DNA of 64,000 nt from Rhodobacteraceae bacterium UBA6213 (GCA_002421605.1 DISJ01000008.1:280506-344505), one strand, 5' to 3'; shown: positions 17,026-26,027, numbered from the stretch's first letter. Notes: a model not told the origin generated them from the sequence alone. Made by a program: numbers and translations.

Positions 17026-17469
17026 TCAGAGCCGCAGGCGATAGCGGATGTGGCCATCGAAACGCGCGATTCGGTCGTATAGTGCGCGCGCTGCCGTGTT
17101 GCTTTGATCCGTCATCCAATAAAGGCGCGCCCAGCCGCGCGCCTTGCCCAGCGCTATCAGATCTTCAATCAGCGCACGTCCGACGCCCTGCCCGCGCGTA
17201 TCTGGCGCCACGAACAGATCCTCGAGGTAGCCATCAGGCGCCAGCGTCCATGTGCTCAAATGCCAGTGGTGCGCTGCAAAACCGCAGACCTGCCCGCCCG
17301 TAACCGCCAGCCTCAGCCCCAGCCGCGAGTCGGGGTCCAGGGCGCGCGCCCAGGTGGCGTCTGTCACTTCTGCCGCCAAATCAACGCCGTAAAAGCCAAG
17401 ATAATCGGCCCAAAGCGCGCGCCACGCGGCCTCGTCGCTTGCCACGGCGTCGCGGATTTCAACGCGCAT
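17026..17469 (-). CDS. GNAT family N-acetyltransferase
   Basis: A 147-residue acetyl-CoA-dependent acyltransferase. Motif A is LFVAPDTRGQGVGRALIEDL at about 85-104, giving the pyrophosphate-binding R-x-x-G-x-G/A loop. Motif B is seen in YWMTDQSNTAARALYDRI near the end. The ATG at 17469 is preferred over the open frame to 17508 because the protein then starts at the first GNAT strand (VEIRDAV). It overlaps the DUF2842 gene by 11 bases and is probably co-transcribed with purA upstream. The acceptor substrate is unknown. Confidence 0.88.
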   Translation of the reverse strand: MRVEIRDAVASDEAAWRALWADYLGFYGVDLAAEVTDATWARALDPDSRLGLRLAVTGGQVCGFAAHHWHLSTWTLAPDGYLEDLFVAPDTRGQGVGRALIEDLIALGKARGWARLYWMTDQSNTAARALYDRIARFDGHIRYRLRL

Positions 17470-17701
17470 CTGGATCGACGGGCGCATCCGGGTCGGCCTT
17501 GCCCACACCTAAAAAGACCCGCCGGAACGGCAATATCCAGACAACGCCCAGAATCAGATAGACCAGCATTTCCAGCAGCACCGGCATACGACCGAAACTA
17601 CGGTCCCACCACGCCATCAGCGCCAGCGCCGCAGCGATCCATAACGGCATGACCACAAGTAGTACCAGAATCGAAAGTCGGCGACGCGTGCGATATTTCA
17701 T
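17459..17701 (-). CDS. DUF2842 family small membrane protein
   Basis: An 80-residue protein with a basic start (MKYRTRRR), two membrane segments (about 9-31 and 41-61) and a short polar tail. The pattern, ending in a WILPFRRVFLGVGKADPD-like block, matches DUF2842, a small alphaproteobacterial family without known function. It lies three bases after purA on the same strand and overlaps the acetyltransferase gene, so it is part of the purA transcript. Confidence 0.8.
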   Translation of the reverse strand: MKYRTRRRLSILVLLVVMPLWIAAALALMAWWDRSFGRMPVLLEMLVYLILGVVWILPFRRVFLGVGKADPDAPVDPDAR

Positions 17702-17704
17702 CGA

Positions 17705-18997
17705 TCAATCCACAAACGGGTCGGTGACTAGGATGGTGTCTTCACGTTCGGGGCTGGTTGATAGCATGGCCACCGGGCAGTCGATCAACTCTTCAATCCG
17801 GCGCACGTATTTGACCGCCGCGGCGGGCAGATCGGCCCAGCGACGCGCGCCAGCGGTGCTTTCGGCCCAGCCTTCCAGCTCTTCATAGATCGGCACGACC
17901 TTGGCTTGCAGCGCGGCGGCAGTAGGCAGGTAATCGAACTTCACCCCGTCGATTTCATAACCAACGCAGATCTTGAGCGTCTCGAACCCGTCAAGCACAT
18001 CCAGCTTGGTCAGCGCGATGCCCTTTGCGCCGGAGATCGCGCAGGTTTGGCGCACCAGCACCGCATCGAACCAGCCGCAACGGCGCTTGCGCCCGGTCAC
18101 GGTGCCAAATTCATGCCCGCGCTTGCCCAGCGTGTCGCCATCCTCGTCCTGCAACTCGGTCGGAAACGGGCCTTCTCCGACCCGGGTGGTATAGGCCTTC
18201 ACGATGCCCAGCACGAAGCCCACCGCATTCGGCCCAAGCCCGGTGCCTGAGGCCGCCATGCCCGACATCGTGGTGGACGAGGTAACATAGGGATAGGTGC
18301 CAAAGTCGACATCAAGCAGCGCACCTTGCGCGCCTTCGAACAAGATTCGTTTGCCCGCGCGTCGCGCCTCGCCCAGCACTTTCCAGACGGGTTGCGCGAA
18401 AGGCAGCAGCTTTGGCGCGATCGCCTTGAGCCGCGCGGTGAGATCTGCCCGGTCAATTGGTGCTGCCCCAAGCCCCGCGCGCAAGGCGTCATGGTGCGCC
18501 AGCAATCGGTCGATTCGCGATTCCAGCGTTTCATCATCGCCCAGATCCGCCACCCGAATGGTGCGCCGCCCAACCTTGTCTTCATAGGCCGGGCCGATGC
18601 CGCGACCAGTGGTGCCGATCTTGGCATTGCCCGCCGCCGCTTCGCGCAACTGGTCAAGGTCTTGGTGCAGCGGCAGGATCAGTGGCGTATTTTCCGCAAT
18701 CATCAGGTTTTCGGTGGAAATCGCCACACCCTGTGCTGTCAGCTTATCGATCTCGGCAAAAAGCGCCCAAGGGTCAAGCACCACGCCATTGCCGATGACC
18801 GCCAACTTGCCCGGCCGCACAATGCCTGAAGGCAGCAGCGACAACTTGAATACGGTGCCGTTGATTACCAGCGTATGGCCAGCGTTATGACCGCCCTGAA
18901 AGCGCGCGATCACATCGGCACGCTCGCTCAGCCAATCGACGATCTTGCCTTTGCCTTCGTCGCCCCACTGGGCGCCGACCACTACGACGTTGGCCAT
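17705..18997 (-). CDS. purA: adenylosuccinate synthetase
   Basis: PurA joins IMP and aspartate using GTP, the first committed step to AMP. The ATG at 18997, with GAGGAG upstream, gives 430 residues starting MANVVVVGAQWGDEGKGKIV, the family N-terminus with the GTP/IMP loop. GGHNAGHTL follows at about residue 38, and the C-terminal half has TGRKRRCGWFDAVL and LTKLDVLDGFE. The frame stays open to 19129, but those 44 codons are not conserved in style. It is divergent from secG across 252 bases. Confidence 0.97.
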   Translation of the reverse strand: MANVVVVGAQWGDEGKGKIVDWLSERADVIARFQGGHNAGHTLVINGTVFKLSLLPSGIVRPGKLAVIGNGVVLDPWALFAEIDKLTAQGVAISTENLMIAENTPLILPLHQDLDQLREAAAGNAKIGTTGRGIGPAYEDKVGRRTIRVADLGDDETLESRIDRLLAHHDALRAGLGAAPIDRADLTARLKAIAPKLLPFAQPVWKVLGEARRAGKRILFEGAQGALLDVDFGTYPYVTSSTTMSGMAASGTGLGPNAVGFVLGIVKAYTTRVGEGPFPTELQDEDGDTLGKRGHEFGTVTGRKRRCGWFDAVLVRQTCAISGAKGIALTKLDVLDGFETLKICVGYEIDGVKFDYLPTAAALQAKVVPIYEELEGWAESTAGARRWADLPAAAVKYVRRIEELIDCPVAMLSTSPEREDTILVTDPFVD

Positions 18998-19206
18998 GCC
19001 ATTCTCCTCGGTTCCCAAACCGCTGGAGATATAGCGGCGGTACCGCGGCGATGAAACCGCTATTTGTCCCTTGGGTGAAGTTGCCCCGTGGTCAAATCGC
19101 CCCACAGGCGGCGCAATCGGCTTTTGCACCTCGCCGTGTTGGGCGACCTTAGCCGAAACGATCCACAGGCCGCGGGGCTAAACGGCCTTGCGCGACGCAG
19201 CCCATA

Positions 19207-19220
19207 CGCCTAGATAGGCG
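19207..19220. promoter_or_regulatory. short inverted repeat upstream of secG
   Basis: CGCCTA and TAGGCG flank two bases, forming a perfect dyad that ends 29 bases before the secG ATG. It could be an operator near the promoter or leader of secG, and no factor is known from the sequence. Confidence 0.25.
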
Positions 19221-19249
19221 CGTCAAATGTCCAACCGGCCCGGGGTCTC

Positions 19250-19618
19250 ATGGAAAACGTCATTCTTACCATCCACCTGATCCTTGCGCTTTTGCTGATC
19301 GGTATCGTGCTGTTGCAGCGTTCCGAAGGCGGCGGGCTTGGCATGGGCGGCGGCGGCGGCGGCGGTGGCGGTGTGATGACCGGCAGGCAAGCCGCCAACG
19401 CGCTTTCAAAATTGACCTGGATCTTTGCGGTAGCGTTTATCGGCACGTCGATCACGCTTACTGTGCTTTCGGCGCGCGCCGCCTCGACCGCATCGGTGGT
19501 CGATACCGCAGCACCCGATACAACAGCACCCGCCGCACCCGTGGCACCGGTGCTGCCGAACCTGTCGCTGCCGGCGTTGCCCTCTGACGCACCCGCCACG
19601 CCGCCGCCTGCAAACTGA
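19250..19618 (+). CDS. secG: preprotein translocase subunit SecG
   Basis: SecG is the small non-essential part of the SecYEG channel. The 122-residue product has two membrane segments (about 3-20 and 55-75) and the family loop LLQRSEGGGLG between them. This is followed here by an unbroken run of nine glycines encoded by a GGC/GGT microsatellite (about 19346-19372), a site where slippage could change length. The C-terminal ~45 residues are a Pro/Ala/Thr-rich tail, common in alphaproteobacterial SecG. It lies upstream of pyrG on the same strand, as in many relatives. Confidence 0.93.
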   Translation: MENVILTIHLILALLLIGIVLLQRSEGGGLGMGGGGGGGGGVMTGRQAANALSKLTWIFAVAFIGTSITLTVLSARAASTASVVDTAAPDTTAPAAPVAPVLPNLSLPALPSDAPATPPPAN

Positions 19619-19778
19619 CGCGGCCACAAGTTTTTGCGCTTCTTGCCGCAGTTGCACCAACTGCTTGCGGTCTGTTGCGGGCAAGGCGCGAATCTGATAA
19701 GCGTCAAATCCCGTGGTACAGGGCCTGCGCGGCCCCACCGGCCTGACTATTTCTGAACCGATCACGGGGGCTACCGAC

Positions 19779-21422
19779 ATGGCACGTTACGTTTTCATCA
19801 CCGGCGGTGTTGTGTCTTCGCTTGGCAAGGGTCTTGCCTCGGCGGCACTTGGCGCGCTGTTGCAGGCGCGCGGGTTTTCGGTGAGATTGCGCAAGCTTGA
19901 CCCTTACCTCAACGTCGATCCGGGCACGATGAGCCCGTTCGAGCATGGCGAAGTATTCGTAACCGACGACGGCGCCGAAACCGACCTTGACCTTGGCCAT
20001 TACGAACGGTTCACCGGGGTAGCCGCACGCAAGACCGACTCGGTCTCTTCGGGGCGCATCTATTCCAACGTGCTCGAAAAAGAGCGGCGCGGCGCCTACC
20101 TTGGCAAGACCATTCAGGTCATTCCGCACGTTACCAACGAGATCAAGGATTTCCTCGACATTGGTGATGACGAGGTCGATTTCATGCTCTGCGAGATCGG
20201 CGGCACGGTGGGCGACATTGAGGGCCTGCCCTTCTTCGAGGCGATCCGCCAGTTCGGCCAAGACCGCCCGCGCGGACAGGTGATCTACATGCACCTGACG
20301 CTGCTGCCCTACCTTGCCGCCAGTGGCGAGCTGAAAACCAAGCCGACCCAACACTCGGTCAAGGAACTGCGCTCCATCGGCATTGCGCCCGATATTCTGG
20401 TCTGCCGCTCTGAACACCCGATTCCCGAGAAGGAACGCGCCAAGATCGCGCTTTTCTGCAATGTGCGCCCCGATGCAGTGATCCCGGCCTACGACCTCAA
20501 GACCATTTACGACGCGCCACTGGCATATCATCGCGCGGGCCTTGACCGTGCCGTGCTTGATGCATTTCAGATCAGCCCAGCGCCACGCCCTGATATGACG
20601 CGCTGGGAAGACGTGATGGACCGCATCCAGAACCCCGAAGGCGAAGTGCGCGTGGCGATCGTTGGCAAATACGTGCAACTGGAAGATGCCTACAAATCCA
20701 TCGCCGAGGCGCTGACCCATGGCGGTATGGCCAACCGCGTGAAGGTGCGCGCTGAGTGGATCAACGCCGAAATCTTCGAATCCGAAGACCCGGCACCCCA
20801 TCTGGAGCGTTTTCACGCGATTCTGGTGCCCGGTGGGTTTGGCGAACGCGGCACCGAGGGTAAGATCAAGGCGGCGCAATTTGCCCGCGAAAAGAGCGTG
20901 CCATACCTTGGCATCTGCCTTGGCATGCAGTTGGCGGTGATCGAAGCGGCGCGCAATCTGGCGGGTGTCAGCAATGCCGGGTCCGAAGAGTTCGAAAACG
21001 ATGTCGGCAAAAAGCGTTTTACGCCCGTAGTTTACCACCTCAAGGAATGGGTGCAGGGCAACCACAAGGTCGAGCGCAAGGTCGATGACGACAAGGGCGG
21101 CACGATGCGCCTAGGTGCCTATACGGCAATTCTAAAGCCGGGCTCGAAAGTGGCCGGCATCTATGGGGCAACCGAAATCGAAGAGCGCCACCGCCACCGC
21201 TATGAGGTTGATGTGCAATACCGCGAAAAGCTCGAAGCCTGCGGTATGGATTTTTGCGGCATGAGCCCCGATGACCGCCTGCCCGAAATCATCGAATACC
21301 ACGATCACCCGTGGTTCATTGGCGTGCAATTCCACCCCGAATTGAAAAGCAAACCCTTCGCACCACACCCCCTCTTCGCCGATTTCATCCGCGCCGCGGT
21401 CGAGGCGAGCCGTTTGGTGTGA
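19779..21422 (+). CDS. pyrG: CTP synthase
   Basis: CTP synthase aminates UTP using glutamine. From the ATG at 19779 the enzyme has 547 residues, the normal length, starting MARYVFITGGVVSSLGKGL, the synthetase P-loop. The N-terminal amidoligase domain runs to about 270. The C-terminal class I glutamine amidotransferase domain has the nucleophile in LGICLGMQLAVIE and the His-Glu pair in GVQFHPELKSKP. The upstream-open frame to 19713 begins with GTG and is not conserved in style. It follows secG by 160 bases. Confidence 0.97.
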   Translation: MARYVFITGGVVSSLGKGLASAALGALLQARGFSVRLRKLDPYLNVDPGTMSPFEHGEVFVTDDGAETDLDLGHYERFTGVAARKTDSVSSGRIYSNVLEKERRGAYLGKTIQVIPHVTNEIKDFLDIGDDEVDFMLCEIGGTVGDIEGLPFFEAIRQFGQDRPRGQVIYMHLTLLPYLAASGELKTKPTQHSVKELRSIGIAPDILVCRSEHPIPEKERAKIALFCNVRPDAVIPAYDLKTIYDAPLAYHRAGLDRAVLDAFQISPAPRPDMTRWEDVMDRIQNPEGEVRVAIVGKYVQLEDAYKSIAEALTHGGMANRVKVRAEWINAEIFESEDPAPHLERFHAILVPGGFGERGTEGKIKAAQFAREKSVPYLGICLGMQLAVIEAARNLAGVSNAGSEEFENDVGKKRFTPVVYHLKEWVQGNHKVERKVDDDKGGTMRLGAYTAILKPGSKVAGIYGATEIEERHRHRYEVDVQYREKLEACGMDFCGMSPDDRLPEIIEYHDHPWFIGVQFHPELKSKPFAPHPLFADFIRAAVEASRLV

Positions 21423-21511
21423 TGCTGCTCTTGCAGCTGTGATGATATGTCATCGCAGGCTGCCTTGCCTCTGACCAGCGCGCGGGCCACACTCGCCGCG
21501 CAGGAGGCATA

Positions 21512-22195
21512 ATGGGCAAGGCAAAAATCAGGGCGATCATTGGAGTTGCAGCGGCGGGAATACTGGCGGGCGCGGGGCTCGCGTCTGCCGACAGCATTAC
21601 CATTGTCGATTGCGAAACGCTCGACCTTCCCGTTCAGATCGACTTTGAAAACTATCCCCGCGTCGTCAACGGCACGCGTTACGATGAGGTGCTGCATTTC
21701 ACCGGCGCAGATATTGGCGAGCGCTTTGAAGGCCAGACGCTTAGCGATTATAACAATTTCGACATTCTCGACACCTTCGCGAGCGCGCCCTTGCAACTGC
21801 GTGCAGGCGAACCCGGCAAAAACCTGTCGGTCGAAGCACATGGGGCGCTGCAAAACACGCTTTACGGGCTAGGCCCGGTTGGGTTTGAGCACAAGAACGG
21901 CTCGGGTGAAGGCGCGATCTCGATTCTGTTCTGGACCGATCAGCATGCCTTCGGCGCGGTGTTCGAGATGGAAATGGCCTATGCCGGCTCGCCCCCCGGC
22001 GGCGAAGTGCGGCTTATCTTTTTTGCGCGTGATGCCAGCGTGTTAGAAGATATACATTTGACGGGCGCGGGCCGCACCAAAGCCTGTTTTCAAACCCATG
22101 GCGCTGGCATAGCAGGCGTCGCTATCACCAATACCGATGCGCAAGGCATCTCGGTCGATAACATCGCGTTTGACCGGGTGCTGGTGATTGGCTGA
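21512..22195 (+). CDS. exported protein of unknown function
   Basis: A 227-residue protein with a clear signal peptide (MGKAKIRAIIGVAAAGILAG, cleavage near ASA-DS). The mature part is beta-rich: a region starting IDFENYPRVVNGTRYDEVLH and a final GISVDNIAFDRVLV segment resemble the jelly-roll ends seen in PEP-CTERM-associated and concanavalin-like exported proteins, but there is no sorting tail or other anchor. GGAGG lies well placed before the ATG. It is convergent with a lipoprotein gene only five bases away. I cannot name a family. Confidence 0.6.
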   Translation: MGKAKIRAIIGVAAAGILAGAGLASADSITIVDCETLDLPVQIDFENYPRVVNGTRYDEVLHFTGADIGERFEGQTLSDYNNFDILDTFASAPLQLRAGEPGKNLSVEAHGALQNTLYGLGPVGFEHKNGSGEGAISILFWTDQHAFGAVFEMEMAYAGSPPGGEVRLIFFARDASVLEDIHLTGAGRTKACFQTHGAGIAGVAITNTDAQGISVDNIAFDRVLVIG

Positions 22196-22200
22196 CGCAG

Positions 22201-22860
22201 CTAGGGCGCGGGCGAAAGTGTGAACGCCAGCACCTGCGCATCGGCCTGCAGCGCCGCCAGCGCAACATCTGAAACCCTGATTGTCACGTTGTCGCGGTGC
22301 GCCAGGTCCACACGCGGCGCAACCGTGGGCGTGTTGTTGACCCATGCCGAAGGCGCAGAAAGCACAAGCGGCGTGTCGCCGTCATGCAGCAGCTCGATCG
22401 TCAGCGCGCCAAGCTCGACCGACGCGCCAAGTTCCAGATGCTCGACATCGCGGTTCATCGCGCCAAAACGCGCGGCGTCAAACAGCAGATGCACTTCGAC
22501 CGCGCGCCCCGCCGTCATTGCCGCCAGCCCGATCGGCGCGTTGCCGGGAATCCCAGCACTCTGCGCGACCAGGTCGCTCTTGGCGCTGAATTCAAGCCAG
22601 CTATCCTCATCATTGCCGCTGCAGAACGCAGCGGAACTGGGCGTGAGGTATTTAGCTACCACTTCCATGATCGCAGCCTTTTGTTCAGTGCAATCACTGA
22701 GCGAGGAAATCTCGACCCGGTATAGCGCCGAAACTGGCGCAGAGCCGCCACCTTCAGCCACCGCGAACACATCCGAACTGAAAAGCACAAACCGGCTGTC
22801 AGCGCGGCACGCCGCCAGCGCCAGCGCCGCCACCATCACCCCGGCCAGACTTTTGCGCAT
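22201..22860 (-). CDS. lipoprotein of unknown function
   Basis: The 219-residue product begins MRKSLAGVMVAALALAACRA, a lipoprotein signal with lipobox LAAC (Cys18). The mature part alternates predicted strands with two further cysteines (SDCTEQK and AAFCSGN) that could form a disulfide, and ends with a strand-rich segment without membrane helices. The pattern resembles small DUF7424-like lipoproteins, but this is a weak impression. GGAGGG precedes the ATG. It stands alone between a convergent exported protein gene and the divergent TerB-like gene. Confidence 0.6.
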   Translation of the reverse strand: MRKSLAGVMVAALALAACRADSRFVLFSSDVFAVAEGGGSAPVSALYRVEISSLSDCTEQKAAIMEVVAKYLTPSSAAFCSGNDEDSWLEFSAKSDLVAQSAGIPGNAPIGLAAMTAGRAVEVHLLFDAARFGAMNRDVEHLELGASVELGALTIELLHDGDTPLVLSAPSAWVNNTPTVAPRVDLAHRDNVTIRVSDVALAALQADAQVLAFTLSPAP

Positions 22861-22984
22861 CGTGCCCTCCGCTTGCCCAACCTGATTGAACAGCAGGATA
22901 CGCTGAACTTGTCTTCACGCAATACTGCGCACGCCACCGCTGAATGGGTATTGCCGCTCGGTGGTGCCCCGATATAGTTGAACT

Positions 22985-23428
22985 ATGGTAGTATCTTTTA
23001 TCAAACGATTGCTCGCACCCCGCCCCATGGCGTCAAACGTGCCCGAGCGCGAGGTTGCGTTGGCGGCACTGATGGTGCGCATCGCGCGCGCCGACGGCAG
23101 CTATGACGACGTCGAACAGCGGCGCATCGTACAAGTGCTGAAACTGCGCGACGGGCTAAGCACCTCGGAAGCCGAGGGGCTGTGCGCGCGCGCCGAAGAA
23201 ATCGAGGCCAAGGCCGCCGACACCGTGCGCTTTACCCGCGCGTTGAAAGAGATGATCCCGCTTGACGACCGTGTCGGCGTGATCGAGGCGCTCTGGCAGG
23301 TGGCGATGGCCGATGGCCACCGCGGCGCCGATGAAGACGCCCAGATTCGGTTGGCCGCATCGCTTTTAGGGGTCAACGATCGCGATTCGGCGCTGGCGCG
23401 GCGGCGTGTGCGCGCCAGACTGGGTTGA
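22985..23428 (+). CDS. TerB-like (tellurite resistance TerB family) protein
   Basis: A 147-residue helical cytoplasmic protein with the duplicated TerB motif: MVRIARADGSYDDVEQRRIV near residue 30 and LWQVAMADGHRGADEDAQIR near 103. Each holds an A-D-G turn followed by acidic residues that bind metal in TerB and DjlA-type domains. Members are widespread and mostly not involved in tellurite resistance, and their role here is unknown. The start is uncertain: ATG at 22985 lacks a clear ribosome site, and an internal ATG at residue 15 is possible. Confidence 0.8.
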   Translation: MVVSFIKRLLAPRPMASNVPEREVALAALMVRIARADGSYDDVEQRRIVQVLKLRDGLSTSEAEGLCARAEEIEAKAADTVRFTRALKEMIPLDDRVGVIEALWQVAMADGHRGADEDAQIRLAASLLGVNDRDSALARRRVRARLG

Positions 23429-23528
23429 AGGTGGTTTGCAAAGTGCCGAAAATTCCCTTCGCAAATCGCGCGACCTGACGTAACTATTCGCCACTCCGTC
23501 GTTGCAATCCATCTGAAAATCGCGCCCA

Positions 23529-24335
23529 ATGGCTGGGTTGAAGCAAAATGAGACTATCGTGACCCCGCTGCCCCCCGTCATCGAGATTAGCGACCTTCAT
23601 AAGGCCTATGGCTCGCTTGAAGTGCTCAAAGGCGTTTCGCTGCGTGCCGAACGCGGCCAGGTTGTCAGCCTGATAGGCTCTTCCGGCTCGGGTAAATCCA
23701 CCTTGCTGCGCTGCGCCAACTTGCTGGAAGACAGCCAGTCAGGCGAGGTGCTTTTCGAAGGCGAGGCGGTAAAATGGCGTGGTCAAGGGTTGCATCGCCA
23801 CCCCGCCGACCGCGCGCAGGTCGTGCGCTTTCGCACCAATCTTGCGATGGTGTTTCAGCAGTTCAACCTTTGGTCGCATATGTCCGTGCTGCAAAACGTC
23901 ATGGAAGCGCCGCTTACGGTGCTGGGCGAGTCGCGCAGCACCGTTGAGCCGCGCGCTCGCGCGTTGTTGGAAAAGGTCGGCATTGGCGAAAAAGCCGAAG
24001 CTTGGCCCGCGCAGCTTTCGGGCGGCCAGCAACAGCGCGCGGCGATTGCTCGCGCGCTTTGCATGCAGCCCAAGGCGCTGTTGTTTGATGAGCCGACATC
24101 GGCGCTCGACCCCGAATTGCAGGCTGAAGTTGTGAAGGTCATCAAAGATCTTGCGAGCGAGCATCGCACCATGATCCTTGTCACCCATGACATGCGCCTT
24201 GCGGCGGACGTATCGAACCACGTCATCTTTCTGCATCAGGGCCGGATCGAAGAAGAGGGTCCGCCCGCCGATCTTTTCGGTGCGCCGCGCTCTGAACGGC
24301 TCAAGCAATTCCTATCCGCGACGATGGTCGCGTAA
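23529..24335 (+). CDS. ABC transporter ATP-binding protein, polar amino acid type
   Basis: A 268-residue ATPase of the HisP/GlnQ group. Walker A GSSGSGKS is at 50-57, the Q-loop Gln at about 110, signature LSGGQ at 163-167, Walker B LLFDEP at 184-189 and the switch His220. It drives the importer formed by the next three genes and is the first gene of an operon that goes on to amine gamma-glutamylation enzymes, so the cargo is probably an amine, polyamine or basic amino acid. The extra ~15 residues before EISDLHKAYG and the weak ribosome site leave the start open. Confidence 0.92.
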   Translation: MAGLKQNETIVTPLPPVIEISDLHKAYGSLEVLKGVSLRAERGQVVSLIGSSGSGKSTLLRCANLLEDSQSGEVLFEGEAVKWRGQGLHRHPADRAQVVRFRTNLAMVFQQFNLWSHMSVLQNVMEAPLTVLGESRSTVEPRARALLEKVGIGEKAEAWPAQLSGGQQQRAAIARALCMQPKALLFDEPTSALDPELQAEVVKVIKDLASEHRTMILVTHDMRLAADVSNHVIFLHQGRIEEEGPPADLFGAPRSERLKQFLSATMVA

Positions 24336-24372
24336 ATATCGACGAACTGATAACCCAACGGGAGCTATGACA

Positions 24373-25095
24373 ATGAAAAAACTGGTGATGATGACCGCCG
24401 CACTGGCGCTCAGCGCGGGCTTCGCCTCGGCACAAACGGTTGTGCGCATGGGCACGGAGGGCGCCTACCCTCCCTACAACTTCATCAACGACAAAGGCGA
24501 AGTTGACGGTTACGAGCGTGAACTGGGCGACAAGATGTGCGAATTGGCGGGCCTGACCTGCGAATGGGTCACCACGGACTGGGACTCGATCATCCCCAAC
24601 CTGCTTTCGGGCAACTACGACACCATCATCGCAGGCATGTCGATCACGCCCGAGCGCGGCGAAGTTGTTGATTTCACGCAAAACTACATTCCGCCAGCAG
24701 CATCAGCCTATATGGGGTTGACCGCCGACGCCAATATCAAAGGCCGCGTTTCGGCGCAAACCGGCACCATTCAGGCCGACTACATCGCTGAATCTGGCGC
24801 CACGCTGCTGGAATTTGCCACGCTGGACGACACGGTCGCCGCGGTGAAGAACGGCGAGGCTGACGCAGTTTTTGCCGACAGAGACGCGCTTACGACCTTT
24901 GTGGCCGAGGGCGGCGGCGAGTTCGCTTGGGCGGGCGAAGAAGTGCAACTGGGTGGCGGCGTGGGTATGGCACTGCGCAAGACCGACGCCGAGCTGCGCG
25001 CCAAGTTTGACGCGGCCATCACCACGCTCAAGGCCGATGGCACCATCAATGCCTTGATCGCCAAATGGTTCGGCGACGAAGCGGTGCTGTACTGA
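24373..25095 (+). CDS. ABC transporter substrate-binding protein (SBP_bac_3 family)
   Basis: The 240-residue periplasmic receptor has a classical Sec signal (MKKLVMMTAALALSAGFASA) and then the type II fold of lysine/arginine/ornithine- and glutamine-binding proteins: TEGAYPPYNFINDKGEVDGY, DWDSIIPNLLSGNYDTIIAG and the cross-over region VSAQTGTIQADYIAE. It is not of the PotF/PotD polyamine-binding fold, which matters when guessing the cargo. Of the ATGs at 24367 and 24373 the second has a better distance to CGGGAG. A strong hairpin follows its stop (25103-25136). Confidence 0.93.
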   Translation: MKKLVMMTAALALSAGFASAQTVVRMGTEGAYPPYNFINDKGEVDGYERELGDKMCELAGLTCEWVTTDWDSIIPNLLSGNYDTIIAGMSITPERGEVVDFTQNYIPPAASAYMGLTADANIKGRVSAQTGTIQADYIAESGATLLEFATLDDTVAAVKNGEADAVFADRDALTTFVAEGGGEFAWAGEEVQLGGGVGMALRKTDAELRAKFDAAITTLKADGTINALIAKWFGDEAVLY

Positions 25096-25102
25096 TCTGA
25101 AA

Positions 25103-25136
25103 GCGGCCGGGCGGGGCACTGCCCTGGCCCGGCCGC
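25103..25136 (+). terminator. stable intercistronic hairpin after the binding-protein gene
   Basis: GCGGCCGGGC (25103-25112) pairs perfectly with GCCCGGCCGC (25127-25136), with a further GGGC/GCCC pairing inside. No T-run follows, so it is more likely an mRNA-stabilising or partial stop element. Such hairpins raise the level of binding protein over permeases in many ABC operons. Confidence 0.65.
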
Positions 25137-25145
25137 GTCCTTGCC

Positions 25146-26027
25146 ATGCTGGAAAGCTGCGCTGACCCGAAGTCACTTGAGGGCCTTGCCTGGACCTTGT
25201 GCTACCTGACAACAGGTAAGCAAGTGCTGTTCTATTGGTCATTCCTTACCGTGCTGACGCTGATGGCAATAACCGCGCCAATCGCGCTTGGCTTTGGCTT
25301 TGGGGGGGCGTTGGCGACGCGCGCCCAGTTCGCACCACTACGTTGGTTCGGCAAGGGATACACCTCGATGGTTCGGGGCGTGCCCGATATTGTATTTTTC
25401 CTGTTTGTGCCCGTGGCGCTCGATCAGGGGCTCGAATATATGCGCCACAAGGTGCTTTGTTCTGATTGGACCGAGCCGGTGCGCCAAGGCAGCGATTTCG
25501 TGGTCTGCACTGCCGCCAAGCTGCCGCTTTCCAGCAGCCCGCAGTCGGTGCACGCAGTCTATGGTTTTGTGCTCGCCGTGGTGGCCTTTTCTGTGGTGTT
25601 CGGCGCATTCGCCGCAAACGTGCTGGCGGGGGCAATGCAGGCCGTGCCGCACGCGCAGCTTGAAACCGGCGAGGCCTATGGCATGAGCCGCCGCCAGGTC
25701 AGCCGCCGCATCCTGATACCGCAAATGTGGGTCTATGCGCTGCCGGGGCTTTCCAACCTCTGGATGATCCTGATCAAGGCAACGCCGCTTTTGTTTCTGC
25801 TTGGGGTTTCGGACATTGTTTACTGGGCGCGCGAACTTGGCGCGCGCAAATCGCAGATCTACGATTTTCCACACCCCGACTGGCGGCTCTGGTACTTCCT
25901 TGCGCTTTTGGTGTTTTATCTGGCCATGACCAAAGTTTCCGAAGTCGTGCTGCGCCGCGTTACCTCGCGGCTCACACGCGGACAGGCGACGATGGCAGGT
26001 GAAGCCATGCGAAAGGCACGCGGATGA
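25146..26027 (+). CDS. ABC transporter permease (HisQ/HisM type), first subunit
   Basis: A 293-residue membrane protein with an unusually long N-terminal part (about 35 residues before the first helix) and a periplasmic insertion around CSDWTEPVRQGSDFVVCTAA. The cytoplasmic EAA loop reads ETGEAYGMSRRQVSRRILIPQM at about 178-199, where the ATPase docks. It follows the hairpin at 25103-25136 and has no clear ribosome site. The four-base overlap with the second permease indicates coupled, equimolar production. Confidence 0.9.
   Translation: MLESCADPKSLEGLAWTLCYLTTGKQVLFYWSFLTVLTLMAITAPIALGFGFGGALATRAQFAPLRWFGKGYTSMVRGVPDIVFFLFVPVALDQGLEYMRHKVLCSDWTEPVRQGSDFVVCTAAKLPLSSSPQSVHAVYGFVLAVVAFSVVFGAFAANVLAGAMQAVPHAQLETGEAYGMSRRQVSRRILIPQMWVYALPGLSNLWMILIKATPLLFLLGVSDIVYWARELGARKSQIYDFPHPDWRLWYFLALLVFYLAMTKVSEVVLRRVTSRLTRGQATMAGEAMRKARG

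Noticed and set aside
19704..21065. A 453-codon frame antisense to pyrG
   Set aside because: pyrG is unmistakable over the same bases; the antisense product is His/Arg-rich without domains.
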